Under the pieces are notes generated by a model. The model ran no database searches, was not told the origin of the DNA, and saw only the letters and a program-made list of their open reading frames with translations. A stretch of DNA of 64,000 nt from Podarcis raffonei. Taxonomy: Eukaryota; Chordata; Lepidosauria; Squamata; Lacertidae. The stretch spans positions 47,494,001 through 47,558,000 of the forward strand of contig NC_070614.1 in the NCBI RefSeq assembly GCF_027172205.1, in the 5' to 3' direction. The stretch's first letter is position 1, and each line of letters opens with the position of its first letter. Position numbers and translations under genes: made by a program. This document shows positions 54,501 to 64,000 of this stretch, piece after piece.

Positions 54501-57500
54501 AAATTACTGGATTTGGCCGAGATGGCAAAGTTGACGTGTTTAATTAGAGAAAATTCATTGTTCATATATATTAATGATTAGATACCCATTTCAGACTTTT
54601 TGCACAAAAGGGAAAATGAATTTGTGAATTCTGGGTTTGAAGACTGGAAAAAAGGTTGGTTTATGGAAAATAGAAGAGTTGGACATTATTTTGGGAAATG
54701 TGTTTTGCATAAGTCTATATATAGCTGATAGATGGATAATCGGAAGGCTTTCCTTTTCTTCCTTCCTTTCTTTTCTCTTTGAGATTTTATGCTAAAAATA
54801 CTTGGTACTTGATGTCAAGTTTTACATATTGTCTTTTCTGTTTTTCAAGCTTTAATGAAAAAACTTTCCATTTGAAAAAAATAAGCTATGCTTATTACAT
54901 GGTAAATGGAGAGTTTGTTTTGCATTGTAGATGACTTAAAAGGTAAAGGTACCCCTGCCCGTACGGGCCAGTCTTGACAGACTCTGGGGTTGTGCGCCCA
55001 CCTCACTCTATAGGCCGGGGGCCAGCGCTGTCCGCAGACACTTCCGGGTCACGTGGCCAGCGTGACAAGCTGCATCTGGCGAGCCAGTGCAGCACACGGA
55101 ACGCCGTTTACCTTCCCGCTGGTAAGCGGTCCCTATTTATCTACTTGCACCCGAGGGTGCTTTTGAACTGCTAGGTTGGCAGGCACTGGGACCAGACGAC
55201 GGGAGCGCACCCCGCCGCGGGGATTCGAACCGCCGACCTTTCGATCAGCAAGCCCTAGGCGCTGAGGCTTTTACCCACAGCGCCACCCGCGTCCGTAGAT
55301 GACTTAAATTCATTTAATTCTTCAGATCTAAGAGGCAACGTGAACCCACAAAATAGTACTAATTATTCAGGTATGCAACTCAATCCCATCAGCTATTTGT
55401 GGATGAGAAAACTGCTTCTGGTCAGACCTAGAAATAATAGGTTTAAATTACATCGGTATGGAAACATTACCAGCCATGGCTTCAGATCCTGAAGTTCAAC
55501 TCTTTTCCTAGTCACCATTACTGGGTGCCTCATTGTAGCTGTGTAAATGCCATGCAGAGCATGAGCAACAGCATGAACTGCATTATAGATACTGTAGCTG
55601 TGGCCAGACATATGCATTTCAAACAGAGGTGTAGGCAGACTCTCCAATTTCTCTTCCCCAGTACATGCTCCAGTGTCATTTGTAGATTCTTCAGGATTTG
55701 AAAATGAACAGTCAAATGCTTGCTCCCAGATGTCTTTAAGAAATTCATCTTCTTCTGCCCAGTGAGGCTTGACTGTCTGAACAAATTCCTTGAATCCTAG
55801 AACCTCATTTGAGTGAATTGTAAAGGCAATTGCACCATGGAACACCTGAAGGTCCCCCGCATTCCTCTGAAGGCCTGTTAATATGAAGTCAACCTGGCTT
55901 GTGGTGATCCACACCTTTTTAATTGCATCCCACCTCTTTTCAAGTTCTCCTATAAAAATAATGGTTCTCAGCCATACAAGTGTCATAGAGTCTCCATAGA
56001 TGATCCGTGCATTGACTTTGTCATCTCTTAAATTTATGAAGATTCTGTCGATTATCTCACCAAGACTGCTATAATCATCAAAACGGGCTATTTGTTTAAT
56101 TTTTTTGGTGAAAGCTAAACAGATTCCATGCTGGGAAAACAATGATTCCAGTTTCTGGGCGAAAAAATCTGCACTGCTATCATCTGGAGCAAAGAGCCCC
56201 ACCCAGGTCCACTGAAAATGCTTAAGCAAGCTGACAAGCCCTGTGTACTGAAGAACTTCATTTGGGACCATGTGGTAAAAAGAATGGACTCTACTAGTAT
56301 CACTCTCCTCGGAAGGGAAGGAGCCATAGGTGAGCTAAAAGAAAATGTACAGGTAGTTATTGCTGGAGTAAAGGTAGTAAAAATGCAGCTAAGAAGCTCA
56401 AATCATATATATGACTGACACCCTCCTTTGGAAATTAAACTAATGTCCAGACATTAACATTCAGGAATTTTACCTGCATAAACTTATATTTATAGATGAA
56501 TTAAAATATAATATGTACAGTCACATGCTTCTCCAAGCATTGGTTCACAGTCCATTCTTCTAATTTCCAAACAATTGTTTTTTCCTCTCTTTCCAGAATT
56601 CATCACTTTCAGCCTCTGTATCTCAAGTAAACCAAGCCTAAAGACTTTCCATAGATGACAAATGTGGAAGGTTTTTTTGTTTTGTTTTTTTACATATGAA
56701 TTGTATGTAAGTGTACTATGGTGCTATACTGATAATTTAATGTACCTGTACGCTATCAATATTCGTATTTGTGGGAAAATTTGGGTTATGGCTGAACAAA
56801 CGCCACTCTGCAGAATCAACAGTCCTATATTGTTCAATAAATATCATCCACCACTATTGTTCTCAGGAAAGGGCCTAGCTTGCATCCAACCAAAATACTT
56901 CAAGAGCTGTTAGTCACAATGTGTTGATGAGATTCATGGACCACCATTTGGAAAATGCAAAGAACTGTATCATAATCCTTTAGTGGTAATGAAGTATACG
57001 TTAGCTTTTCTTTCTAAAATGTGCAGATATAGGATATGAAGATTGCCAGCATTCTCTCTCCGCATGTGCCTCTTTATTCAACCATTATTTATTGAATTAT
57101 TTCATTGGTTCAGTGACAGCTGCCACCATGTACATTTCTTGTGGAATTTTCTCAAGGCCTGGTAATGCAACTGGAGTATACCCCCCTTCCTGGGACACAT
57201 AATCACAATGACTATGACAAGGGAAGAGAGCAGTTTGTGAGAATCCACAACACTCCATTCACAGCTCCTACCTGTGGAATCTTGAAGAGACCTAAAATGT
57301 CTTCCATATGGGAAGAGGTATCAATGTCACGTCCACCAATGACAGCTATGAGGTTTTTCTGTGTGTCACAATGATAGTTGAGGACAAATCTGTGTGATTT
57401 GAAGAGAATATCTAGAGTTGTCCGATAGGTCAGTCTTCCATCATAGTAGCTGTCATAGATATGGAATCCAAGTGTGACATTGGGCAAAATCTTGGAACTT

Positions 57501-58718
57501 TTGTTGATCTCCTTGACAGCAAATGCCAGGGAAAGGATGTCCTGGTAGAATTTTATCAGCACTCTGGCAACAGAATTGACATTATTATTTTGAATTATGC
57601 AATTCATAAAGTTTTGAAACTACAATTTTTGCAATTGCTGTATGTAAATTGTTTAGGTTTAAAGACTATCCTTTTACACATTAATGGTTTTTCTGAGCCA
57701 ATAAATGCCTCCTCAGTCCATTGCTAGTTCTACTCATTAACCCTGCAAAAGCTTAATACTGTAGAAAGTGGATCAAAGTGGATCAATCTGAAATACTATT
57801 GAGCGTTCTGGACCCTTCACAAATTCCTTTTTGTAAGCATGCAAAATTGTAATGGCTTTAGTTCCTCCCCCCTTTTTTATTCTGGAGCTTTCCTGCACTT
57901 TTGCACATTTTTTGAAACCTTCTATTGTTGGGTTTTAACATTTTACTTTCATTTTGCTTATTTCCCCCAATACCTTTCCTGTTGACTCTAAGCCAGAACT
58001 ATTTGATACATCAGTGCATGCATACATAAATCTTTCACTCTGCTTTCCAATATAGAAAGGTCTCCCAGAAGAACCAACTCTTTTTTTTCTTTACATTTAG
58101 TAGAATGTGTAAGGCTTATATGAGAAAGTAGGTTTCCCAGTACAGAAACATCAAAGGAAAAATGTATGAAAAGTTAGAATGCCTGTGTTGTGGACAAGCG
58201 TCTGAAGGTTTCTCAAGGTGCTTTCTCTCGTCACACTGAACCACTTCTATCAACATTTTTTGTGTGATCATGTTTTACTCAGGAAAAGCAAAAGAAAAAA
58301 AAAAAACCTTACAGAAAAACATTAAGCAGGGTTCTGTGTTTGTTTTTCTAAAGAGAATGGAACACAAGAAAGAAATTCCACCTAAACATTAGGAAGAACT
58401 TCCTGAAAGTAAGAGCTGTTTGACAGTGGAATTTGCTGCCAAGGAGTGTGGTGGAGTCTCCTTCTTTGGAGGTCTTTAAGCAGAGGCTTGAAAACCATAT
58501 GTCAGGAGTGCTCTGATGGTGTTTCCTGCTTGGCAGGGGGTTGGACTCGATGGCCTTGTGGTCTCTTCCAACTCTATGATTCTATGAAATTTCATGGAAA
58601 ACATAAGGGATCTAAGAAGATTTCTTCAGGAATTTGAAAAGGACAAAGGTTAGGTCAAGTCTACAGACCCTTTCCTTGAACATCATCATACATCAATAAA
58701 CTGTAATTGGAGTGTGTG

Positions 58719-58759
<41 letters not shown>

Positions 58760-59441
58760 TTATTTATACCCCAACCTTCCGGGTTTAAAAACCGGGATCA
58801 GGGCTGCTAACAGCAAATATAAAACATTGATTAAAATGCAACTTAAAAACAGCATAAAACAGCATAAAATACAACATAAAATGCAGCATCAATATCAATA
58901 AAATTCAAAAATTTCGGGGTCATTTGGGGAATGAAAAAAACCCAGTCAGTAGACATCAAATGATCACCAGGGTTAACTGGCCAAGTTGGTACTACTAGGG
59001 CCAGCAAGGAGACCATGGAAGAATTTAAATGTGGGGTCCCAGAAAGGGTTTCTTCATAGAAAAGGGGAAAGGGAATACAGGATCAGGCTAATTCAAATTG
59101 AAGGCCAGGCAGAATAGCTCTTTCTTACAGTGCCTGCAGAAGGAGATTAAGGAGATCAAGGAAAACAGCAAGATGGAGCCGGAAATAGGGGGTGAGATGG
59201 GGAGTTTTCCTTACTCTGGAAAGTTATATAACTCTTCCGAAGGATGTTCTCTGAAATCAGGTTTTGTAAAATGATACAGGATCTGAGAAGCAACCCCACC
59301 AATGAGGATGCCACCTTGCTGGTACCACTCATGTGGAACAGGGAGGGGATCAATCATGGGACACAGACCAGTATCTAATTCACATGTCTTTAGAAAGAGA
59401 AGATATACCACCATTCTAGATGCAAGCTGTCTTTTGTTCAT
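51585..59441 (-). CDS. Vomeronasal type-2 receptor V2R-E, complete six-exon gene
   Basis: Class C chemosensory GPCR. Exons are 59215-59441, 57272-57563, 55471-56334, 54135-54362, 53586-53712 and 51585-52486, giving 879 codons in frame with GT-AG introns. The start is [20 protein letters not shown], a probable signal peptide, then [14 protein letters not shown]. Exon 3 begins [15 protein letters not shown] and has [17 protein letters not shown] and [15 protein letters not shown]. Exon 5 is [15 protein letters not shown]...FFCCYDC. Exon 6 [13 protein letters not shown] is followed by seven helices and [18 protein letters not shown]. It is well separated from B, C and D, with a distinct exon 2 ([18 protein letters not shown]). 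Intron 5 contains CR1 sequence, intron 3 a SINE, and intron 2 a decayed exon 3 copy that still includes its 5' edge. Confidence 0.93.
52775..53440 (+). mobile_element. CR1 LINE, 3' region
   Basis: Matches the CR1 3' portion in order: CTTAGGCAGGAATAAACAGA, CAAGCTTAACATGAGTCAAC, TGCTGTATCCAGTTCTAATT, GAGGAGGGTGACCAAGATGA, and a segment like CTTCCTGACAGTAAACTGCT. It is degenerate and non-coding, in intron 5 of V2R-E. Confidence 0.75.
54941..55294 (-). mobile_element. tRNA-derived squamate SINE in intron 3 of V2R-E
   Basis: Minus-oriented copy with the same A and B boxes and ACCTTT end. It is flanked by a perfect 14-bp duplication GTAGATGACTTAAA (54927-54940 and 55295-55308), so it is relatively young. 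Confidence 0.87.
56755..57010 (-). pseudogene. Decayed extra exon 3 in intron 2 of V2R-E
   Basis: GGCTGAACAAACGCC, CATCATCCACC-like text, TGCATCCAACCAAAATACTTCAAG and GAAGTATACGTTAGCTTTTC match successive parts of the 5' half of exon 3. The last is a relic of the exon's acceptor end (functional GCCATAGGTGAGCTAAAAG). It has no usable frame. It occupies the same position as the relics in V2R-B and V2R-C. Confidence 0.6.
58335..58590 (+). mobile_element. CR1 LINE 3' end
   Basis: AACATTAGGAAGAACTTCCT, GGGTTGGACTCGATGGCC and CTCTTCCAACTCTATGATTC are characteristic of the CR1 terminus. It lies in intron 1 of V2R-E and is well preserved. Confidence 0.8.
58719..58905 (-). mobile_element. L2-like LINE 3' end with (AAT)n
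   Basis: A run of about 14 AAT units followed by TTTATTTATACCCCAACCTT and GGGATCAGGGCTGCTAACAG, the reverse complement of an L2 terminus, in intron 1 of V2R-E. Confidence 0.65.
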
Positions 59442-59545
59442 TCAAAGAAACAGCCTGACTTAAACAGCCTGAACTGGGTGGTCACCAACTACAGCAAGCA
59501 GCAAGCGAGATAGTGATGCAAGTCACTGAAAAGCAATGCTCCTAA

Positions 59546-59656
59546 TTTAAGTCTGGCTAATAATATCAATAAAGGGGAAACTGATAGAGGTAAAACTGAC
59601 AGAGTCCAGACTGCAGTTTGCTCCTATTCCCAGTTCTTACATACACTGGGGGTTAT
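59546..59656 (-). promoter_or_regulatory. Conserved upstream block of V2R-E
   Basis: A more diverged copy of the block, 105-215 bp upstream of the start. TTTAAGTCTGGCTA, AACTGACAGAGTCCAG and CTATTCCCAGTTCTTAC are still recognisable. Survival in this more distant paralog strengthens the case for function. Confidence 0.5.
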
Positions 59657-60250
59657 TTATACCTACTTCAAGCTTGCATTTTCATGGCTAGCTTGAGTCT
59701 TCTGGAAAACATCTGCAGCTGTGAAAGATTGACAAAATTATATTAATTATAATGTTTGCAGAGGGAGATAATTACTTCTTGAGAGTTTGGGCTCCAGCTT
59801 AAGCAGGAAAGTTTGAAACAAACATATAAGTTATTGTGCATGTGTATTGCAAGATATGAGAGGCTGCCAGCTCTGCAGGCAAAGGGTGTTATAACTGGGG
59901 TCCTGAGCCCCACAGAATGAATGTAGTTGGTCAAGGGAGCCGTAGAATCAAAAAGTTTGAAAGCCTCTGCCCTATACAAATTATTTAGGAACCTTCACCA
60001 CTTCTGACTAAGCTAGGTTTTACTCCCTGTGCAATATTTATGAAGCTCATGGACCTTATCTTTAAAGTGTTTGCAAGTAAACTTACCAAATGTGTTGTCT
60101 CTTCCCTATTCTGGGTTAAGAGGGAAACTTTGGAAAGCAGCTTGTTGACATTTTGGAAGGGCATATTTTGAAGATCTAATGGTCTATATCCCCAAATCCC
60201 AAATATATTGAGCAATAAGTTCAATACAGCAGTATTCACACTTAACAGAC
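59657..60250. other. Intergenic sequence upstream of V2R-E
   Basis: Beyond the conserved promoter block I see no gene or familiar repeat up to the L1 tail at 60251. Confidence 0.45.
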
Positions 60251-60620
60251 ACTATTTTTTTAAAAAAATATTTTTATTAATCTAACATACAAATTATAAA
60301 ATGTACCACAGAACTTATCACTTTTTGGACTTCCATCAGCACCTCTGATGATCCACCGTTTTAACCACTTCTTATGCATTTCTTAACTTTATATTGCCTT
60401 TACATCTCTTAACAAATCATCTTCCCCTTGTCCATTTTTACAATACTTCTAATAATACTCCTCACAAAACTTCTTGCAACCCTACAAACGTTGTCTGTTC
60501 TTCACAATTACTTTTCAAATAGTCCGTAAATTTACTCCAGTCTTCTGTGAATTTCTGGTCTTGCCGGTTTCGAATCCTTCCTGTTAGTTTATCTAATTCT
60601 GCATAGTCCATTAACAACAG
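60251..60620 (-). mobile_element. L1 LINE 3' end with poly(A)
   Basis: The minus strand encodes the end of ORF2 (KLTGRIRNRQDQKFTEDWSK...) followed by a 3' UTR and ends in AAAAATATTTTTTT-type A/T-rich sequence at the plus-strand left edge. It is a 5'-truncated copy. Confidence 0.7.
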
Positions 60621-60641
60621 ACACTAATATTTAGGCATTTT

Positions 60642-60960
60642 CTTTATTATTTATTTGTTTAATAAAATGTGTGTACTGCTTGAAACCTCAAAGCGGTTTA
60701 CAAAAAAAATAAAGCAATAGAATTATCACTAAAAAAAAAATACAACTATAATTTAAAACATACAGAAAGTTAAAGCAATACTAGAATTCTGCAGCAAATT
60801 AAAATGCATACAAACTTTCTAAACATCTGGGTGGGCCTGTTCAAATAAGAATATCTTCAGCAAGCAGGCACCTACCTGGAATTATTATTAATAATAATTT
60901 TAATGATCTTATTATTTATACCCCACCCATCTGGCTGGGCTTCCCCAGCCACTCTGGGGA
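60642..60960 (-). mobile_element. L2/CR1-like LINE 3' remnants
   Basis: CCTCAAAGCGGTTTACAAAA (60690s) and, at 60900-60960, TTATTTATACCCCACCCATC with GGCTGGGCTTCCCCAGCCAC, both typical LINE 3' ends in minus orientation. Confidence 0.5.
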
Positions 60961-61064
60961 AGCTCTAAAAGGCAGGGAGCTCCAAAGTGTTGGTGCCGAC
61001 ACCCTAAATGATTGAGTTATTACAGATATATCAGATCTACCAATTGAAGGGGTAAATTGGGCAC

Positions 61065-61880
61065 ATAGAGAATCACAGAGTTGGAAGGGTCCCTAAGAGT
61101 CATCTAGTTCAACCCCCTGCTGTCAGGGAACTGCCATCGGCGCAGAGGCGAGAGGTAGAGGGGGAATTGTGTTACAGGGAGCCTCCAAAAATCTTGCGAA
61201 GTAGTTTCTCTTCCGGCAAGGAGAAAACCCCCACCTCCAGTGGAGAAGAGGTGCAAGGGGGAGAGGATGCTAGAGAGAGCCTTAACACCGGGCCTGAGCA
61301 AGCCGGAGAGGAGGGCAGCACACCCTTGCCATCCCCGGTCATGCACAGTAGCTTGAGGTGCAGGGAGGGCCAGAAAAGGCTCGGGGTAATGAAACTTTAA
61401 TGTTGGAGGAGGTACAAAAACAGACCGCTCCTGGATTCTGCTGATTGAGCCAGACATGAACTTATGACGCTCTTCACTGTAAATAGTTTGCACCAATAAT
61501 AAAGCCTGTAAAAGACAGGTCAGAGTCCTGCCTGGTTACTCTCGAGCAACCACCCCACCCGTTGACACCTGCAGTGCAGGACTCTCAACTAAGGTATACA
61601 TAACAGTTCCAACCGCTGCTTAAAAACCTTAAAGGAACAAGAACCCGCAACCTCCCAAGGGAGTCTCTTCCACTGTCAAACAGGAAGAATGTTCTTCCTG
61701 AAGTTTAGTCAAAATCTCTTTTCTTGAAACCATTGCCTTGGCTCCTACCCTCCAGAGCAGGAGAAAATAAGCTTGCTCCATCTTCCAAGTCACAGCCCTT
61801 AAAATAGTTGAAGATGGCCATCATATCTCCTCTTAGTCTCCTCATTTTCAGGGATGCTGTTTGACAACAGGGTGGTCAGT
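61065..61880 (-). mobile_element. CR1 LINE 3' region interrupted by a solo LTR
   Basis: Plus-strand GAATCACAGAGTTGGAAGGG and CATCTAGTTCAACCCCCTGC resume after the LTR at 61568 with CTGCAGTGCAGGACTCTC, and continue through AACCTCCCAAGGGAGTCTCT and GGCCATCATATCTCCTCTTA. This is a reverse-oriented CR1 3' region. Confidence 0.8.
61121..61567 (+). mobile_element. Solo LTR of an LTR retroelement
   Basis: 447 bp beginning TGTCAGGGAA and ending CGTTGACA, with TGTCA/TGACA at the tips. The 5-bp duplication CCTGC lies at 61116-61120 and 61568-61572. AATAAA near 61497 fits plus orientation. It is a single LTR left after recombination, inside a CR1. Open frames across it are chance. Gypsy versus ERV origin not resolved. 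Confidence 0.85.
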
Positions 61881-62037
61881 GGACCAGCAGCATCCCCAAT
61901 CTGTCTTTTGGCCCAACACCAAGTGCAAAACGTCTAAGCCCATCCCATTTTCTTCTAAAAAGCTATTGAACAGTAAGACAATACAAGGTCAGGACAATGT
62001 ATGGAATCATTTCTGTCCAGAGATACTATAATGAATA

Positions 62038-62260
62038 CAGTGGTACCTTGGGTTAAGTACTTAATTCGTTCCGGAGGTCTGTTCTTAACCTGAAACTGTT
62101 CTTAGCTAATGGGGCCTCCTGCTGCCACCGCACACCGGAGCATGATTTCTGTTCTCATCCTGAAGCAAAGTTCTTAACCTGAAGCACTATTTCTGGATTA
62201 GCGGAGCCTGTCACCTGAAGCGTATGTAACCTGAAGCATATGTAACCAGAGGTACCACTG
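62038..62260. mobile_element. Tigger/mariner-like MITE
   Basis: The ends CAGTGGTACCTTGGGTTAAG and AGAGGTACCACTG are inverted repeats, flanked by TA on both sides. The interior matches the outer element at 331-1027 in reverse, including GTTCTTAACCTGAAACTG. It lies 20 bp from the stop of V2R-F. Confidence 0.75.
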
Positions 62261-62282
62261 TAAATTAAAACATAAATATATT

Positions 62283-63184
62283 TTAAGTCATTTTCCTTAC
62301 TAGTTGGTCCCTGCTGTTCAATTCAGGCCGTAATATAATAATGTAGCATTTTGGGGAAAAGATGCAAGCCAGTAACCCAGCACTGGAGGCCAAAATAGAG
62401 AAGATCTCCACAGCCACCATGCATTTTCCTCTTGTGCTCAGGTATGTTGGAACAAAGGACAACCACACACTGCAAAACAACAACATACTGAATGTAATGA
62501 ACTTGGCTTCATTAAAACTGTCGGGTAGCTTGCGGGCTAGGAATGCCACAAGGAAGCTGATGATGGCTAAGAAGCCCATGTATCCCAGAACGCAGTAAAA
62601 CATGGCGGCAGACCCTTCATTACATTTCACAATGATTTCTTCAGTTGCTGCATGCATGTCTAAATCAGGATACGGGGGAGAGGTTGCCAACCACACAGTA
62701 CATGTGCTTGCTTGAATAAAAGAGCAGGAAAAGACAATCCCATTAGTCAGATGTTTCCCCACCCACTTCGTCATGCTGGACCCTGGTTTGATGGCCATGA
62801 AAGCTACTACCACTGTGACAGTTTTTGCCAACACACAAGAAACAGCCACAGAGAAGATGATGCCAAAAGTGGGTTGGGGAAGAAAGAAGGTCACTTTCTC
62901 AGGTTGTCCAAGGGATAACAATGAAGAGAGGAAGCAGAGCAGAAGGGAGACGGGGAGAGTGTAGGTGAGGTCACGGTTGTTAGCTTTGACAATGGGGGTA
63001 TCTTTGTGCTTAATAAAAATTCCTAGTATGAAGGCTGTGACCAGGGAAAAAGAAACAGCAATTGAGACTAAGCTGAACCCTAAAGGTTCTTCATGGGAGA
63101 GAAAGCTCATTGTTTTGGATATACATCCATTTTTGTCCTTGCTGGGGTATTGATCCCTTGGGCAACTGAAGCAGTCAGACATAT
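62283..63184 (-). CDS. Vomeronasal type-2 receptor V2R-F, 7TM exon only (gene continues beyond window)
   Basis: This is exon 6 of a sixth V2R, open from the acceptor (TTTTCTAG before ATATG) to a stop, 300 codons. It encodes [19 protein letters not shown], closing the cysteine-rich linker, then seven helices with [12 protein letters not shown] and [23 protein letters not shown]. The conserved TM3 motif TCLLRQP is TFFLPQP here, so the extracellular TM3 cysteine that normally bridges to the ECL2 cysteine (kept in VKCNEGS) is a phenylalanine, and the following arginine is a proline. TM2 also gains a proline (TYTLPVSLL). No exon 5 is visible in the 816 bp up to the window end, so it must lie further upstream if it exists. 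The reading frame is intact, but function is doubtful. Confidence 0.85.
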
Positions 63185-64000
63185 CTAGAAAATAGAAATT
63201 AGATCCTTTTCAGTGTTGATTTCTTTTATTATTATTCTTTATTTATTTTTATTTTTTTATTTATACAACAAGAAAAAAAGAGAAAAAAACACAAATACCA
63301 AATTGCACACAAATTACAAAAATAACCATAGACACATAATTTTCTTAGCAAACAGTAAAACATCTATTGGTCTTGACACTACAGACCCAACCTCCCGTCT
63401 ATTCCATATTTCAAATTCATATTTCTTTTTGCCAATACACACTTTTAACATAATTTAGTGTTGATTTCAATTGACTTTTGGATATTTATCGCTTTACCTC
63501 TTGTCCAGCACTTGTTGATACTTCTACATGCTGGTCCTAGCTATGCTTGTGGCATTTTTAATTTTTTTGTCCATTATGTTTAGGTTTATTATCACCATAT
63601 CACTGTGGTATTTATGTTAGTTGTGTTTAAAGTACATACCTTTGTTTTTAAGCTGTCTTAAAGCATGATACTACTCTAGTTTCCCTACAGATTCTCTACA
63701 GGTAAGTAATATTTGATGTGAGAGTTTAATGTTGTATACAGTTGGGGGAGAAGAGAGAGGTAGGGAGAGAAGGGTTGGTGGTAAACTTACATCTTTTTTA
63801 CATAGTATATGTGTGAGGTTTGAGGATCAGGTAAGCTTTGTGACCTGCTTAGGCATTTTCAGGTTGATGGGCTTATGTCTGGGTTTGCAGTTTAGGATTA
63901 TAGGACGGAGTATGATGTAAGCCAACTCAAGGCTGCTTACAAATAAAAATTAGAACCAATAAAAACATGCAAAGCCGCCTGAGCCTATTCCAGAGTCCAA
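63185..64000. other. Intron 5 of V2R-F, up to window end
   Basis: No exon 5 motif (CNE.C...FCCYDC) is seen. An A/T-rich segment at 63225-63455, poly(A)-like on the minus strand, may be a LINE tail. The rest is unassigned. Confidence 0.4.

Noticed and set aside
61104-61496. Frames of 77 and 130 codons
   Set aside because: They fall inside the solo LTR and share nothing with known proteins.
1-64000. CRISPR array, operon or other prokaryotic system
   Set aside because: The DNA is clearly vertebrate, with split genes, SINEs and LINEs. No regularly spaced direct repeats with unique spacers are present.

Overview
The window is from a squamate reptile, most likely a lizard. The evidence is a tandem array of vomeronasal type-2 receptor (V2R) genes plus squamate-type repeats: tRNA-derived SINEs ending in ACCTTT units, a BovB LINE 3' end, L1, L2 and CR1 LINEs, small hAT- and mariner-like elements, and a young Ty1/copia element. 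A lacertid-like source is only an impression from the SINE sequence.

All receptor genes lie on the minus strand. Five are complete with the canonical six exons (V2R-A 4064-9799, B 14367-25250, C 27552-33445, D 35835-47658, E 51585-59441). A sixth (V2R-F, 62283-63184) contributes only its 7TM exon before the window ends. In A-E every exon is open, the splice phases agree, exons 2, 4 and 5 are exactly 292, 228 and 127 nt in all five, and the joined coding lengths (869-880 codons) are multiples of three. The proteins are class C GPCRs: signal peptide, Venus-flytrap ligand domain (exons 1-4), nine-cysteine linker (exon 5 and start of exon 6), and seven-helix domain plus short tail (exon 6). They would be peptide or protein chemosensors of vomeronasal neurons.

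Other host sequences are a single immunoglobulin heavy-chain V segment on the plus strand between D and E (50651-51152, with an ATGCAAAT octamer and leader exon), a processed DDX10 pseudogene (about 23130-24080) in intron 2 of V2R-B, and decayed copies of V2R exon 3 inside intron 2 of B, C and E.

Repeats explain most of the rest. A full-length copia element with identical LTRs sits in intron 5 of V2R-D. L1, L2, CR1 and the DDX10 pseudogene swell intron 2 of V2R-B. A 445-bp GATA/CTAT microsatellite and LTR-like modules lie between A and B. A solo LTR lies inside a CR1 copy at about 61.1 kb. The strongest evolutionary signals are an exon-2-only homogenisation among B, C and D (probable gene conversion), empty-site comparisons that order the B/C duplication before an L1 and a SINE insertion, and a block of about 100 bp conserved upstream of the receptor start codons.
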